Part shown: positions 9,119-19,135 of the stretch, piece by piece
How the letters are laid out: each line of letters begins with the position of its first letter
Position numbering within the stretch: position 1 is the first letter of the stretch
DNA from: an uncultured Chlorobiaceae bacterium
GTDB lineage: Bacteria > Bacteroidota > Chlorobiia > Chlorobiales > Chlorobiaceae
DNA: 41,155 bases
Assembly: GCA_903915955.1 (NCBI GenBank)
Contig: CAIWUU010000110.1
Span: forward strand, 1 to 41,155
Direction: 5' to 3'
The notes under the pieces: model-generated
What the model was told of the DNA's origin: nothing
Seen by the model: only the letters and a program-made list of their open reading frames with translations
The model's database searches: none
Made by a program: the position numbers and the translations under genes

Positions 9119-9832
9119 TTATTTTTTTCTGAATTCTTCATATTCAACTTCGGCAATCATATCCGGCCTGCGTTGCCTTGTCCGTTCAAGAGCATTTTCA
9201 TGACGCCACTGTTCAATCTTTCCATGATGACCTGTCAGTAGTATCTCAGGAACTTTCATTCCTCTGAACTCTGCAGGTCGAGTGTAATAGACCGAATCAA
9301 GGAGGCCTGTCTGAAAAGAATCGGTCAAAGCCGACTCACTATCACCAAGAACACCCGGTATCACCCGTACAAGCGCATCCATAAGAAGCAACGCCGGTAT
9401 CTCTCCACCTGAAACGACAACATCACCGATAGATAGCTCCATAGTAACCAGATTCTGCCTTATCCGTTCATCTATAGCCTTGTAATGACCACAGAGAATA
9501 ATCAGATTGCGCATCCTTGAAAGCCTGTTTGCCATCGGCTGCTGAAACAACTCTCCATCTGGAGAAAGAAAAATAACAGCATCATACTCTCTTTCAGCCT
9601 TCAATAATTCAACACAAGCGAAGACTGGCTCTGGCCGGAGTACCATACCAGCGCCACCCCCGTAAGGAGAATCATCAACCTGTTTGTACCTGCCAAGCCC
9701 ATAATCATGCAAGTTATGGAGATGAATCTCCGCATACTGTTTCCTGCGAGCAATACCCAACAGTCCATTGTCAAGCGGCGAATCAAAAAAACCGGGAATG
9801 ACGGAAATAACATCAATCCTTATTGCATCCAT
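9119..9832 (-). CDS. trmD: tRNA (guanine-37-N1)-methyltransferase
   Basis: TrmD places m1G at position 37 of tRNAs that read CNN codons, using SAM, and prevents frameshifting. The 237-residue protein has the trefoil-knot SPOUT motifs: [17 protein letters not shown] near 52-68, [14 protein letters not shown] near 110-123, and [20 protein letters not shown] near 133-152. It lies between rimM and rplS in the conventional order. The start codon is ATG. Confidence 0.98.
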   Translation of the reverse strand: MDAIRIDVISVIPGFFDSPLDNGLLGIARRKQYAEIHLHNLHDYGLGRYKQVDDSPYGGGAGMVLRPEPVFACVELLKAEREYDAVIFLSPDGELFQQPMANRLSRMRNLIILCGHYKAIDERIRQNLVTMELSIGDVVVSGGEIPALLLMDALVRVIPGVLGDSESALTDSFQTGLLDSVYYTRPAEFRGMKVPEILLTGHHGKIEQWRHENALERTRQRRPDMIAEVEYEEFRKK

Positions 9833-9873
9833 GACTTAAAGAGGCTTCAACAGACTCTACCGGCAAAACCTAT

Positions 9874-10377
9874 TTACAGAAACTCATCAACTCTCGGGAT
9901 AACTATAAACTTTTCACCAAGATTGAACTCTTCAACAAACTCATCTATGGCTGGCAACAGCACCTTTTTCCCGCCAACCTGCACTTCATAAACTTCGTGT
10001 GCAGGCATTCTGATCACGTTGGTCACCATACCAACCTCGCTGCGATGACGGTCAAGAACCTTCATGCCAATAATTTCATGCAGATAAGCACGATTCTTTG
10101 GCTGTGGCAAAAGTTGGTCTGCTGCAACAAACAAGCTCCAGCCAATAAGCAACTCAGCCCTCTCAACAGTATCAACCCCATCAAAGAACAGCCAGGCAAA
10201 ACCTGCGGAAAGCGCCACCTTATTTACCCTTAACCGTTCGACTAAATCGATGGACTTCCCAGCAAAATACTCTCGACGCGACAAAAAGCTCTCAGGGAAA
10301 TCGGTAACGATCTCCACCTTAACCTCACCCTGCAAGCCTCTCGGCTTGAGAATGAGACCTGTTTGATAGAGTTCCAC
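9874..10377 (-). CDS. rimM: 16S rRNA processing protein RimM (GTG start)
   Basis: RimM binds S19 and helps mature the 30S head. The body contains TGLILKPRGLQGEVKV at the N-terminus and the PRC-barrel end with GGKKVLLPAIDEFVEEFN. A longer open frame extends to 10512 but runs back into rpsP and adds residues unlike RimM. I chose the GTG at 10377, which gives VELYQTG, the usual family start, with a GAGG ribosome-binding site five bases upstream. That leaves 167 residues, a normal size. The gene lies 23 bases after rpsP. Confidence 0.93.
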   Translation of the reverse strand: MELYQTGLILKPRGLQGEVKVEIVTDFPESFLSRREYFAGKSIDLVERLRVNKVALSAGFAWLFFDGVDTVERAELLIGWSLFVAADQLLPQPKNRAYLHEIIGMKVLDRHRSEVGMVTNVIRMPAHEVYEVQVGGKKVLLPAIDEFVEEFNLGEKFIVIPRVDEFL

Positions 10378-10400
10378 CTTGACCTCACTAAAAAAAATAG

Positions 10401-10811
10401 TTAAGCCTCGCCACCGGTAGCAGCTTTCGCTTCTGCCTCTTTTTTGGCACTGCGGCGACGTGACTTCACCATAAGACCCTTCTTGCGTCGTGCAATCTGA
10501 CGCTCCTGCCACTTTTCCATCTCAGCCGAAATTTCAGCTTCGCTACGTCCCATGCTCTTGAGTCTCAGTTCATAGAGCAATCCAGTGGTACGAATGAGGC
10601 TGTTAACGGTTGCTGTCGGTTGTGCACCTGTCTGCATCCAGTAAGCGATGCGATCTTTTTTAATCGTAACAGTGTGAGGTTTCGCTGTAGGCTGATAATG
10701 GCCAACAACTTCCAGAAATTTACCATCCCTCGGCGAACGTGCATCGGCCACGACAATCTGGTATACTGGCAATTTTTTTCTTCCTGCTCTTTTCAGTCTG
10801 ATCTTTACCAA
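10401..10811 (-). CDS. rpsP: 30S ribosomal protein S16 (TTG start)
   Basis: The N-terminus [20 protein letters not shown] and the following [13 protein letters not shown] are diagnostic of S16. At 136 residues it is longer than the 80-90 residue core, with a lysine/arginine/alanine-rich tail after about residue 95, as known in Bacteroidetes/Chlorobi S16 proteins. The start is a TTG at 10811, since the family reads MVKIRLKR and no ATG is in the right place. No strong ribosome-binding site precedes it. It follows ffh by 51 bases. Confidence 0.96.
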   Translation of the reverse strand: MVKIRLKRAGRKKLPVYQIVVADARSPRDGKFLEVVGHYQPTAKPHTVTIKKDRIAYWMQTGAQPTATVNSLIRTTGLLYELRLKSMGRSEAEISAEMEKWQERQIARRKKGLMVKSRRRSAKKEAEAKAATGGEA

Positions 10812-10862
10812 GGCTTAAATATTTTATGAGTTAATGTTTACTGGTAACAGTTCGAATATAAT

Positions 10863-12212
10863 CTATCGTTTTAAAAACTTCTCAAGTGCAAGATTCTGTG
10901 AAGTTATCTTTCTGCCTGACTGCGAAAGCTTTGAAACTGAACGCATCATCTTCTTCATCTCCCCAAACTGCTTGAGCAGGAGATTAACCTCCTGGACTTT
11001 TGTTCCGCTGCCACGCGCAATGCGCTGACGACGACTTCCATTAATAATATCAGGACTACTTTTCTCCTGCTTTGTCATTGAATTGATCATTGCCTCAATG
11101 GGCTTAAAGTCAAGATTTTCAAGATCCTGCTTTGGCACCATCTTGTTAAGGCCTGGCACCATCTCAATCAGACCCTGAATAGAGCCCATCTTTTTGAGCT
11201 GCTGCAACTGGTCGAAAAAGTCGTTGAGATCAAACTCATTCCTCATCAACTTTTTCTGCATCTCGACAGCTTTCTCAAGATCGAGATTTTCCTGGGCTTT
11301 TTCAACAAAACTTACAATATCACCCATACCCAGAATCCTCTGGGCCATACGATCAGGGTAAAAGATATCAAGATCATCAACCTTTTCACCGATACTGATA
11401 AATTTTATCGGCTTCTCGACAACCTGGCGGATAGAGAGCGCTGCGCCACCCCTTGAGTCACCATCAAGCTTGGTGAGCACCACACCATCAAAATCAAGCT
11501 GGTCATTGAAGGCTTTGGCAGTATTAACTGCCTCCTGACCCATCATGGAGTCAACAACAAAAAGAAGTTCGTCCGGCTTAAGCGCATTTTTCAGTGCCTC
11601 AGCCTCAGCCATCATTTTGTGATCAATCTGCAAGCGTCCTGCCGTATCAAGAATAAGAACATCCCTGGCAGAAGAGCGGGCAAACTCCAATCCCTGCAAA
11701 GCCGCCTGCATGGCATCCTGCTCCTCAATGGCAAAAACAGGAACATCTATTTGCGCACCAAGAGCTTTAAGCTGGTCAATCGCAGCAGGGCGATAGACAT
11801 CAGCAGCGACAAGCAACGGATTTTTTCCACTTTTTTTCAGACGCAGGGCAAGTTTTGCACAGAAGGTTGTCTTTCCGGAACCTTGCAAACCGGCAACCAT
11901 AATAATTGCAGGAAGTTTTTTTGGAGAAAGGTTCAATGGCTTCTGCTCTCCACCCATCAGATCGGTCAGTTCGTCATAAACGATTTTCACAATCATCTGC
12001 GCAGGAGAGACGCTTTTGATAACCTGCTCTCCAAGAGACTTCTCTCTTATATCTTCGATTAATTTCTTTGCTACCTTATAGTTAACATCAGCACCAAGCA
12101 AAGCTCGCTTGATATCCCGCATAGCGAGGCCAATATTAATCTCATTAATAGTGGCTTGTCCTGCCAGTTTTTTAAAGGTGGCCTCTAATTTATCACTTAA
12201 ACTATCGAACAT
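10863..12212 (-). CDS. ffh: Signal recognition particle protein Ffh
   Basis: Ffh is the GTPase of the signal recognition particle. It binds SRP RNA and signal peptides and docks with FtsY. The 449-residue protein shows the N domain, G1 GLQGSGKTT near 108-116, the DTAGR motif near 189, TKLDGD near 247-252, and an M domain with a conserved [12 protein letters not shown] segment near 392-403. It heads the minus-strand translation operon; the 162-bp gap to the divergent heptose kinase gene should contain its promoter. No SRP RNA gene was seen nearby. Confidence 0.98.
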   Translation of the reverse strand: MFDSLSDKLEATFKKLAGQATINEINIGLAMRDIKRALLGADVNYKVAKKLIEDIREKSLGEQVIKSVSPAQMIVKIVYDELTDLMGGEQKPLNLSPKKLPAIIMVAGLQGSGKTTFCAKLALRLKKSGKNPLLVAADVYRPAAIDQLKALGAQIDVPVFAIEEQDAMQAALQGLEFARSSARDVLILDTAGRLQIDHKMMAEAEALKNALKPDELLFVVDSMMGQEAVNTAKAFNDQLDFDGVVLTKLDGDSRGGAALSIRQVVEKPIKFISIGEKVDDLDIFYPDRMAQRILGMGDIVSFVEKAQENLDLEKAVEMQKKLMRNEFDLNDFFDQLQQLKKMGSIQGLIEMVPGLNKMVPKQDLENLDFKPIEAMINSMTKQEKSSPDIINGSRRQRIARGSGTKVQEVNLLLKQFGEMKKMMRSVSKLSQSGRKITSQNLALEKFLKR

Positions 12213-12374
12213 TGGTTCCCGCTTTTTTCATATAAAGCTTAAAAATGCTTAGCTTTAATTATAACAAAAATTAGCAAAAAATACAATGATAGATTCATAT
12301 CTTCGCTGCTGCTGAGGTTTTTGTTATTATTTTTTTACTTACGGGAGAAAAACCGCATAACGAAACAAAAGATT
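12213..12374. promoter_or_regulatory. Divergent AT-rich intergenic region (ffh / heptose kinase)
   Basis: This gap lies between the ATG of ffh on the minus strand and the chosen ATG of the kinase on the plus strand. It is AT-rich with several T and A tracts and presumably carries both promoters. I cannot fix -35/-10 boxes with confidence. Confidence 0.3.
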
Positions 12375-13358
12375 ATGAGTAACAACTCCATAGAAAATAT
12401 CCTGCACTCTTTTCGCAGCAAGCGAATTGCCATCATTGGCGACATTATGCTTGACAACTATATTTTCGGCCATGTCTCCCGTATTTCACCGGAATATCCG
12501 GTTCCTGTTGTTGATGTCACCCACGAGGATCACCGGCTGGGAGGAGCTGCAAATGTTGCGCTCAACACTCTCGCGCTCGGTGCCAAAACCATGTTGATTG
12601 GTATTACCGGCGCTGACCACAACAGGGATGTACTCCTTGAACTTTTCCGCAATCGAGGCCTTGCAACCGAAGGATTGATCTGCGATCCCTCCAGACCGAC
12701 TACCTCCAAAACAAGAATCCTGTCGCAAAACCATCATATAACGAGGGTTGACGTTGAAAGCAGGAAAAAAATTGATGTTGACATTGAACGAAAGATTTTC
12801 GATTCTTTTACATCGGTTATCAACTCAATTGATGCTCTCATCCTCGAAGACTACAACAAGGGGCTTCTCAGCGCAACTCTCATTCAGCAAATTATTGCTT
12901 CAGCAAAAGTCCATAATATCCCAGTGCTTGTCGACCCAAAACATCAGAATTTTTTTGCCTATAAAGGATGTACAGTGTTTAAGCCTAATCTTTCGGAAAT
13001 GGCTGCAGCACTCGGCATCTTGCTCCAGAACAACAATGCGGAGGTTGAGGAGGCGTGTCGCCTGCTCCAGGAAAAAATTCAGGCTGACACCATTATTGTA
13101 ACAAGAAGCGACAAGGGCATGACCATTTATAACGGTTCATTTACCCATATTCCGGCAACCTCCCTTGAGGTTGCCGATGTATCAGGAGCCGGAGACACCG
13201 TTATCGGGACTCTGGCGCTCGGCGTGGCGGCAGGCATCGATATTGTGATGAATTCGACAATAGCTAACCTTGCAGCCGCCACTGTCTGTCAGGAGGTGGG
13301 TGCCGTTCCAGTCAAATCCGAAAAACTCCTCAAGGCGTATCGGGATCATCTTCAATAA
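12375..13358 (+). CDS. rfaE1: D-glycero-beta-D-manno-heptose-7-phosphate kinase (PfkB family)
   Basis: This is the kinase half of the ADP-heptose pathway, acting on heptose-7-phosphate for lipopolysaccharide inner core. The 327-residue protein has the PfkB/ribokinase fold: [11 protein letters not shown] near 22-32, [13 protein letters not shown] near 36-48, GGAANVALN near 56-64, and the anion-hole motif [11 protein letters not shown] near 274-284 with its catalytic aspartate. The nucleotidyltransferase domain of bifunctional HldE is absent, so a separate partner would be needed. I chose ATG 12375 (MSNNSIE) over an upstream in-frame start, because the extra residues are not typical. Its end overlaps the convergent START-domain gene by 29 bases. 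Confidence 0.88.
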   Translation: MSNNSIENILHSFRSKRIAIIGDIMLDNYIFGHVSRISPEYPVPVVDVTHEDHRLGGAANVALNTLALGAKTMLIGITGADHNRDVLLELFRNRGLATEGLICDPSRPTTSKTRILSQNHHITRVDVESRKKIDVDIERKIFDSFTSVINSIDALILEDYNKGLLSATLIQQIIASAKVHNIPVLVDPKHQNFFAYKGCTVFKPNLSEMAAALGILLQNNNAEVEEACRLLQEKIQADTIIVTRSDKGMTIYNGSFTHIPATSLEVADVSGAGDTVIGTLALGVAAGIDIVMNSTIANLAAATVCQEVGAVPVKSEKLLKAYRDHLQ

Positions 13359-13968
13359 TTGAGATATACTGCTCCAGCTCTTTTGGCCACGGTGGATTAT
13401 ATGAGGTGTCCTTCAGGAGAGTTCTAAGGTTGTTCAGTGAATAAAATGGCACTTCGAACAGCCCCGCATTACTGACAGGTGCTGGCACATCCTTGCCCGG
13501 ATCAAGATGCATCACAAAGGTGACATGAACGACACCATGGCCATGCTGGGTAAAAACCCATATCCCCGTTGCATGTTGAACCCGGTGATACTTCGGATTA
13601 AGCGGCAAATAATCCGGTTCCTCCTTCATGGTAAGCGCAATGGCATTCTCCCCCGCCGACACCATCCAGGAACGCATGATCACCTCTCTCTGTTGCAGCG
13701 GCCATGGAGTATCAATGACCTGACGCATAACAAACTCGGTATCATCGTTTTTTTCAAGTACCTCCATTTCTGCCAGATGATGAACCCAGCGATTGAAGTT
13801 TGCCATGTCGTGAAAAAGACTGATCAATTTTTTCAACGATACCTGTAACTCAAGTTCTCCCTTGAAGCCATAAATATCTGAGCCGCTTACCCTGGAAGAA
13901 AAAATCTTGATCCCTTTATGTTCAACACGAAACTCCCAGTTCCCATTCAGGATTGATGCCACATCCAT
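13330..13968 (-). CDS. START-domain (SRPBCC superfamily) lipid-binding-like protein 1
   Basis: This 212-residue protein is built of one START-like helix-grip domain, a fold that binds lipids or other hydrophobic ligands. Markers are [18 protein letters not shown] near 53-70 and [15 protein letters not shown] near 85-99; the PWP...RE motif is typical of bacterial START proteins. No signal peptide is seen, so it is probably cytoplasmic. It follows a related gene on the same strand after about 50 bases, and the two seem to be paralogues. Ligand unknown. The stop overlaps the convergent heptose kinase gene. Confidence 0.8.
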   Translation of the reverse strand: MDVASILNGNWEFRVEHKGIKIFSSRVSGSDIYGFKGELELQVSLKKLISLFHDMANFNRWVHHLAEMEVLEKNDDTEFVMRQVIDTPWPLQQREVIMRSWMVSAGENAIALTMKEEPDYLPLNPKYHRVQHATGIWVFTQHGHGVVHVTFVMHLDPGKDVPAPVSNAGLFEVPFYSLNNLRTLLKDTSYNPPWPKELEQYISIIEDDPDTP

Positions 13969-14019
13969 GCTCTCTATTGTTATCTACTTATTGAGCCAAC
14001 CGCCAGTAAATTAAAAAAA

Positions 14020-14676
14020 TCAATCTGTTACAAACTTTTCATAATGCTGGATAACATCTTTGGCTGATTTTTTAAACGGAGCATCAACTGGAGTTCTGTA
14101 CTTCTCCTTTTTGACCATTTCACGCAAATTGACCAAAGTATGGTAAGGAGTATCAATTACTGCAATATTAGCAAGCCATGAAGGAATCTCTCCGCCGGGT
14201 TCGATGTGGAGACGAAAAACAACCCTGCACTGATTCTCTGAGATGGGAATAATATTCCAGGCACCTTCAAGTTCGGGCACACGAACATACTTGTCGTTTT
14301 TTGGGATAAAGTTTGGTAAACATTCAAGTTTGATAAAAATCTCAGATGTTTCAGGATCAAGATATCCTTGTGATTTGGTTATGATTTCACGATCTGAAAC
14401 AGGCCAGGGAGCACTGACAAGCTGATACACAACTCGCCCCTCATTTTCTGACAACTCCTGCAGTACCCGCATCTCCCTGGTTTTCCAGACCCACTCAGTG
14501 GCCACGTCAACATCATACAACAGGCTCAACACTGCATGTTGAGGAGCATCAATAGTCGCAACAGCAACAAATGAGAGAAAATCCGAACTTGGAACAGGAC
14601 AGGTAAATATTTTCAGCCAGTCATTATTGAAACGCAATGAGCAGGATGCATTATTAATCTTTTCAAGAATCGACAT
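14020..14676 (-). CDS. START-domain (SRPBCC superfamily) lipid-binding-like protein 2
   Basis: This is a second START-like protein of 218 residues. [19 protein letters not shown] followed by [15 protein letters not shown] lines up with the matching block of its neighbour at 13330-13968, supporting a duplication. I chose ATG 14676 (MSILEKI), since the longer frame begins with a TTG inside the upstream protease gene and adds an unconvincing hydrophobic stretch. It lies about 50 bases after the Prc-type protease. Ligand and role are unknown. Confidence 0.78.
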   Translation of the reverse strand: MSILEKINNASCSLRFNNDWLKIFTCPVPSSDFLSFVAVATIDAPQHAVLSLLYDVDVATEWVWKTREMRVLQELSENEGRVVYQLVSAPWPVSDREIITKSQGYLDPETSEIFIKLECLPNFIPKNDKYVRVPELEGAWNIIPISENQCRVVFRLHIEPGGEIPSWLANIAVIDTPYHTLVNLREMVKKEKYRTPVDAPFKKSAKDVIQHYEKFVTD

Positions 14677-14725
14677 GACGGCAACATTTAATAGTGTTAA
14701 TAAAAAGTAGTAATGACAAAAGCTC

Positions 14726-16378
14726 TCAAGGGCGGCCAACCGGCACCGTCATCGCAATTCTGACAATTGGATCTGTGCTCCTTACGGTAAACCTGATCTG
14801 TCCATCCGCACCAAAAAGCTGATGAGCAAGTTTTGATTTTACAGCGTATGCAATATATTTTCTCTCACGGTTAAAACCATCCCGATCAAAGGCAATTTTC
14901 TTGGCCTTGCAGTTTTTTATGATGAGCTCTTCAAAGCTCATCTCTTCAGAATATCGATCAATAAACGGCTCCAGAGAGCCACGAAAACCCTGAACCAGAC
15001 TCTTTGGGTTATCAAGAAGCTTTCGAGCAATATCATCAAAAATGCCTGCCTGAACCAGCTCCTGATAAAAGGAGGAGTACCTCTCCCCCGTCACCCAGAA
15101 ATCAGGAATAATTCCTCCCGCATCCCTCAGCGCTGCCAGCTTGGTATTCCCCTTATCGTTGCCTTTAATGGAGCTAAGCAGAAGAGGTAGAGAAGAGGTC
15201 TTATAAACAGAGACCTCCCGGTTTTTGAGATACAACAAACTATCAGGATTGGAGAAAAGCCTCTGCGGCTGAATAGTTGTCAGTGCCTCATTATAATAGT
15301 GCTCACGACCAGCAATACCCTTGCGATAAACTCTCTGGATCTGCCTGCCTGAAGGAGTATAGTAACGAGAAACCGTCAGACGGATTGCTGAGCCATCAGC
15401 AAACGGAAGTTGACGTTGCACGAGCCCTTTGCCGAAAGAGAGCTCACCAACAACGACCGCTCTCTTGTTGTCTTGCAACGCTCCTGCAAGAATCTCTGAT
15501 GCAGAGGCACTTCCTTTATCGACAAGCACAATAACCTCTCCTTTTTCATAACCATCTCCGGATTTTGCTACATAACGCTCATTTTCTGTACCACCTCTGC
15601 GGCTTTTGGTATAAACGATCAGCTCTCCCTCAGTCAGAAACTCATCGGCAACCTCTACAGCCTGTTCAAGAAAACCTCCAGGATTTCCGCGCAGATCAAT
15701 GACAAGCCGACCCATACCCTGATTTTTTAGAAGGGCAAGTGCCCGGCGGAACTCTTCAGCGGTTGTCGCAATAAAACGACTCAATCGAATATACCCTGAA
15801 CGATGGTCAAGCATAAAAGCAGCATCAATACTTGATGTCGATATTTTCCCCCTTGTCACCACAAAATTCAGAAGCTTGCCACTGAGAGGCCTGAAAACGT
15901 TCAAGCTTACTTTTGTTCCCTGCTTCCCCCTTAGCTTTCGGAGCACCTCCTGCCGGGTAATCCCAACCGCAGAAACAGAGTCGATAGCAAGGATGCGGTC
16001 ACCGGGAGAAATTCCGGCGGCTGCACTCGGTCCTCCAGAAAGGGGGGTGACAACAAGCAGTGTATCGCTTACAACATCAAACTCGATTCCTATGCCATCA
16101 AAATTACCATCGAACTCAGCCTGAGAGTATGATACCTTTTCAGGCTCAAGATAAACCGTATGAGGATCGAGATACTCTGCCATTCCCTGAATACCTGCAC
16201 CCAGAAGACTGTCGCCGTTAACCTCATCCACATAAAGCTCCTTCATCAAATTATAGGCTTCAAGGATTTTCTTCTGATCATCAAGCCTGCCATCCCTGCT
16301 TCCATTGAGCCTGCTTCCGAGAAAAACACCAAAAACAAGCACAACAAGCATCATGACAATGGTCAGTATTCGGGACAT
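14726..16378 (-). CDS. C-terminal processing peptidase (S41 family, PDZ)
   Basis: This 550-residue Prc/CtpA-type serine protease is anchored or exported by an N-terminal hydrophobic segment (residues 3-22). A PDZ domain spans about 95-165 ([20 protein letters not shown]). The peptidase domain holds the catalytic serine S292 in GSASASEI and lysine K317 in SFGKG, 25 residues apart as in E. coli Tsp. The C-terminal extension past about residue 390 is longer than in minimal CtpA. It should trim or degrade periplasmic proteins. It leads a minus-strand unit with two START-domain genes; a shared envelope role is possible but unproven. Confidence 0.92.
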   Translation of the reverse strand: MSRILTIVMMLVVLVFGVFLGSRLNGSRDGRLDDQKKILEAYNLMKELYVDEVNGDSLLGAGIQGMAEYLDPHTVYLEPEKVSYSQAEFDGNFDGIGIEFDVVSDTLLVVTPLSGGPSAAAGISPGDRILAIDSVSAVGITRQEVLRKLRGKQGTKVSLNVFRPLSGKLLNFVVTRGKISTSSIDAAFMLDHRSGYIRLSRFIATTAEEFRRALALLKNQGMGRLVIDLRGNPGGFLEQAVEVADEFLTEGELIVYTKSRRGGTENERYVAKSGDGYEKGEVIVLVDKGSASASEILAGALQDNKRAVVVGELSFGKGLVQRQLPFADGSAIRLTVSRYYTPSGRQIQRVYRKGIAGREHYYNEALTTIQPQRLFSNPDSLLYLKNREVSVYKTSSLPLLLSSIKGNDKGNTKLAALRDAGGIIPDFWVTGERYSSFYQELVQAGIFDDIARKLLDNPKSLVQGFRGSLEPFIDRYSEEMSFEELIIKNCKAKKIAFDRDGFNRERKYIAYAVKSKLAHQLFGADGQIRFTVRSTDPIVRIAMTVPVGRP

Positions 16379-17046
16379 GGAGCTTGGGTTAGTTTCCAGT
16401 GATTAAAGCACAATTGATTCTTGACACGGAATGACAGTTTACCTATCGCCGGTCAAAAACACAAAAAACATTGTGCTTTCAACAAACCAACCCTTTACAA
16501 GGCATTGATAAATATTAAAATAAATGGATGCTTGTCTGGAATAATAAGATAAAATTAGATAAATAAAAACGCCATAAAATAACAAATAACAATATTTTAT
16601 ATGCAATAAAAGAGCAAAAAAATAAATAATTACAAATCGTTTATATACATAATAAAATAATCTGATAGGTACAATAATCAAAAATTAATAACACAATAAA
16701 ATTCTAATTACGAAGATTCTATAAAGAAATATTAAACTATAAAGAAACATAATAACAGTAAAAATAAAATTATTAATACAGCAAGTAATAAAATTAGAAA
16801 AGAAAATTATACGCTCAATTAAAATTGAAATAAATAAATAAATACAGAGCAATATAATGCAACTAAACATAGTAATACTTGAAAAAGTATTAAAATTATG
16901 CGGAGTATTATAAATAGTTAAAAACATAAAATTCACATTATCGCAAACACTATATTTAGTTTAAATAAAACAACTTATATTATATTATCTAAAGTTTTTT
17001 TTAGATTATTACAGCGCAATTAACGTGAGGTAATCTTTAAATTTTT

Positions 17047-17093
17047 AATATTAATATACTCGCTCCATAAAATGGCGTATACTTATTAATATT
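17047..17093. repeat. Inverted repeat AATATTAATA/TATTAATATT
   Basis: Perfect 10-bp arms at 17047-17056 and 17084-17093 flank a 27-base centre that can itself pair imperfectly (CCAT AAA ATGG). It could form a cruciform or an RNA hairpin. The AT-only arms mean chance occurrence in this biased region must be considered. Confidence 0.5.
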
Positions 17094-17121
17094 GTAGTGA
17101 TATTTTTTTAAATAAAAAGTA

Positions 17122-17174
17122 AATCAATCATATCATTATCTCTTAACCACAGAGAAACAATAATATGATTGATT
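17122..17174. repeat. Nested inverted repeat, 12-bp outer arms
   Basis: AATCAATCATAT (17122-17133) is the exact reverse complement of ATATGATTGATT (17163-17174). Inside, TCTCT (17139-17143) and AGAGA (17151-17155) form a second stem around TAACCAC. The nested arrangement is stronger than expected for simple AT richness. It may be an RNA structure, a protein site or a relic mobile-element end. Confidence 0.55.
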
Positions 17175-17224
17175 ATTATTTTGATTTTAAATCAGGAATT
17201 TGTAATTATTACTGCGGAATTATC

Positions 17225-17253
17225 ATAAAAGATACAACTACTGTATCTTTTAT
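17225..17253 (-). terminator. Terminator after the RidA-family gene
   Basis: A 12-bp perfect stem (17225-17236 with 17242-17253, core AAAAGATACA/TGTATCTTTT) closes a 5-base loop, with a T-rich 3' arm on either strand. It begins 7 bases past the stop of the minus-strand RidA gene and fits a Rho-independent terminator. Confidence 0.75.
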
Positions 17254-17259
17254 TAATAG

Positions 17260-17739
17260 TTATTGAATAGGAAATTTACACTGCACAATAAGTTCTATTT
17301 CAAGACTTGCGTTGAGTGGTAACTCAGCAACTCCAATAGCACTTCGGGCATGAAAACCTTTATCTTCAAAGAGTTTATGAAGTAATGAAGATGCGCCATT
17401 AGCAACCATATGCTGACTCGAAAAGAGATGATCAGTAGCGACATAAACGGTGAGCTTGACAATTCGCTCAATGCTCGAAAGTGTTCCTGTCAACGATTTA
17501 ATAGCAGCAAGCCCATTGAGAAGAGCAATCCTTGACGCATAGATAGCATCTTCCATGTTGGCATCATTGACCTTGCCCCGCCCTCCCGGCTCTATCAATT
17601 TCCCATCCTGAAGAGGAAGCTGACCGGAGGTAAACACGAGGTTGCCCGTTCGAATAGCGGGAGAATAAAGACCTGCCACAGTTGGCAACTGAGGAAGAAT
17701 GAAACCTTCCTTGATAATTTTTTCTTCAATAATGCCCAT
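17260..17739 (-). CDS. RidA/YjgF family protein
   Basis: This 159-residue protein is of the longer RidA-like type. Family motifs include GNLVFTSGQLPLQDGKL near 32-48, YASRIALLNGLAAIKS near 67-82 and RSAIGVAELPLNASLEIELIV near 134-154. RidA enzymes hydrolyse reactive enamine/imine intermediates formed by PLP enzymes. The arginine in the RSAIGVAELP block matches the usual active-site arginine. The gene reads away from the thiamine operon at 17865, and RidA has known physiological links to thiamine synthesis in enterics. Substrate is inferred. Confidence 0.88.
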   Translation of the reverse strand: MGIIEEKIIKEGFILPQLPTVAGLYSPAIRTGNLVFTSGQLPLQDGKLIEPGGRGKVNDANMEDAIYASRIALLNGLAAIKSLTGTLSSIERIVKLTVYVATDHLFSSQHMVANGASSLLHKLFEDKGFHARSAIGVAELPLNASLEIELIVQCKFPIQ

Positions 17740-17864
17740 AAAAAAGGTTTGAAATGTTAAAAAAAGGGCAGTTAATAAAGAAAAAAAACACCCGAAACCC
17801 TGGTTGTTGCGTTTGCGATTAAAATTATTTATAGTCAGTGAGAAATCAAAGCATTTTGATCACA

Positions 17865-18515
17865 ATGGAACAGAGCGCACGACATGTATCACCGCTTCCG
17901 CGAATCTATTTGATCAGCAGCGGAGAGGAAGATCCTGCTCATAACGGCATAAAAATCAGCAAGCAGCTCAATCTCCTCCCCCGCTCACTCAATTGTATTA
18001 TACAGATTCGGGAGAAGCAGCTCAATGCACGCCAGCTTTTAACGCTGGCGCTGAAAGCTCGGGAGTTTGATCTTCCAGAAGGCACACTCCTCTTTATCAA
18101 TGAACGAGTGGATATTGCCCTGGCAGCCTCTCTTGACGGAGTTCACCTGCCAGAAAGCGCCTGTGGGCCCGACAAACTTCGCCCTTTTGCTCCGAAATTA
18201 AGATTTGGGTGTAGCGTACACTCCATGGAATCACTTCGTATCGCTGAAGAGTCAGGGGCAAATTACATTCTTTTTAGCCCTGTTTTTGAGACTCCTTCAA
18301 AACGAAAATATGGGGCACCCCAGGGTCTTGAAAAACTTGGCGAGATATGCAGAACAACCACCCTTCCCGTCTTTGCTCTTGGTGGCATAACTCCAGAAAA
18401 CGCACCATACTGCATGGCAGAAGGCGCTTATGGAATAGCCGCTCTTTCAATTTTTCAGGATATTGAACGATTCGTTGACACCCTTGAACACTTTCACCAG
18501 ATTGTCTCTTCATGA
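17865..18515 (+). CDS. ThiE/TenI-family thiamine-pathway protein
   Basis: This TIM-barrel protein of about 216 residues contains INERVDIALAASLDGVHLP, FGCSVHSMES, FSPVFETPSKRKYGAPQGLE and FALGGITPENA. SVHS and VFET are features I recall from TenI, the thiazole tautomerase, while the surrounding pattern is shared with ThiE. TenI's FGH before VFET is FSP here, so the role is uncertain. A GTG at 17838 would add nine residues; I prefer the ATG at 17865. The stop overlaps the next gene (ATGA), giving an operon with a true ThiE and ThiD. No TPP riboswitch consensus was seen upstream. Confidence 0.75.
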   Translation: MEQSARHVSPLPRIYLISSGEEDPAHNGIKISKQLNLLPRSLNCIIQIREKQLNARQLLTLALKAREFDLPEGTLLFINERVDIALAASLDGVHLPESACGPDKLRPFAPKLRFGCSVHSMESLRIAEESGANYILFSPVFETPSKRKYGAPQGLEKLGEICRTTTLPVFALGGITPENAPYCMAEGAYGIAALSIFQDIERFVDTLEHFHQIVSS

Positions 18516-19135
18516 TTCCCTCTTCCCCCTTTCTCTGTGTCATAACCGATGAGGCGCTCTGCCCTGTTTCACTGGCAGAAGAGGCGCTTAAAGGTGGAGC
18601 TGCCATGATTCAGCTCAGGCATAAAAAAGCTTCCGGAAGCCAGCTTTTCTCATGGGCTGTTGCAATCCACAAGCGCTGCCAGCAATACAAGGCACTCTGC
18701 ATCATTAATGACCGCGTTGACATTGCCATGGCAAGCAATGCAAACGGAGTACACCTTGGCCAGCAGGATATGCCTGCTGCTGCTGCCCGAAAAATTATGG
18801 GGAATAACTTTATTATAGGGGTATCAACCTCCTCGGTAGAGGAGGCAATTCAGGCTGAAAAGGATGGGGCAGACTATATTGGATTCGGCCATATCTATCC
18901 GACCTTATCAAAAGAGAAAAACAGCCCGCCACTTGGTATAGAAACTCTCAGGAAGGTCGCCACCCTTACCTCCTTGCCGATCGTTGCAATTGGTGGAATA
19001 AACCAGAAAAATGCAGCATTGATCATCTCCAGCGGAGCCTCTGGTGTGGCAGTAATTGCAGCAGTCAGCCGGACAGATGATCCATCTTCCGCCACCGTCA
19101 AGCTTGTATGCGCAATAAACGGGAAAAAACAGTGA
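18512..19135 (+). CDS. thiE: Thiamine-phosphate synthase ThiE
   Basis: ThiE joins hydroxymethylpyrimidine pyrophosphate and thiazole phosphate into thiamine phosphate. The 207-residue protein shows MIQLRHK near 31-37 (substrate binding), INDRVDIAMASNANGVHLGQQDMP near 64-87, GVSTSSVEEA, IYPTLSKEK near 128-136 (phosphate-contacting region) and AIGGINQKNA. It starts inside the previous gene's stop and ends inside the start of thiD, so all three are probably translationally coupled. Confidence 0.9.
   Translation: MIPSSPFLCVITDEALCPVSLAEEALKGGAAMIQLRHKKASGSQLFSWAVAIHKRCQQYKALCIINDRVDIAMASNANGVHLGQQDMPAAAARKIMGNNFIIGVSTSSVEEAIQAEKDGADYIGFGHIYPTLSKEKNSPPLGIETLRKVATLTSLPIVAIGGINQKNAALIISSGASGVAVIAAVSRTDDPSSATVKLVCAINGKKQ

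Larger units (their letters stand above)
16379..17259. other. Very AT-rich intergenic region with inverted repeats
   Basis: About 880 bases without a credible gene. One counted line (16561-16620) has only 11 G/C in 60. Two minus-strand frames of 80 and 83 codons translate to mostly F, I, L and Y, as expected from random AT-rich DNA. The right part holds three inverted repeats (17047/17084, 17122/17163, 17227/17242), the last being a terminator for the RidA gene. No tRNA, DnaA-box cluster or CRISPR was seen. Confidence 0.7.

Noticed and set aside
10378-10512. N-terminal extension of RimM
   Set aside because: The extension overlaps the rpsP coding region and does not resemble RimM; the GTG at 10377 with a GAGG site is a better start.
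16439-16936. Two minus-strand frames of 80 and 83 codons with hydrophobic products
   Set aside because: Their composition is almost only F, I, L, Y and S, as random AT-rich DNA gives. No ribosome-binding site, family motif or sensible context.
17740-17864. Possible TPP riboswitch before the thiamine operon
   Set aside because: The conserved CUGAGA and ACCUGAUC-type elements are absent from this region.
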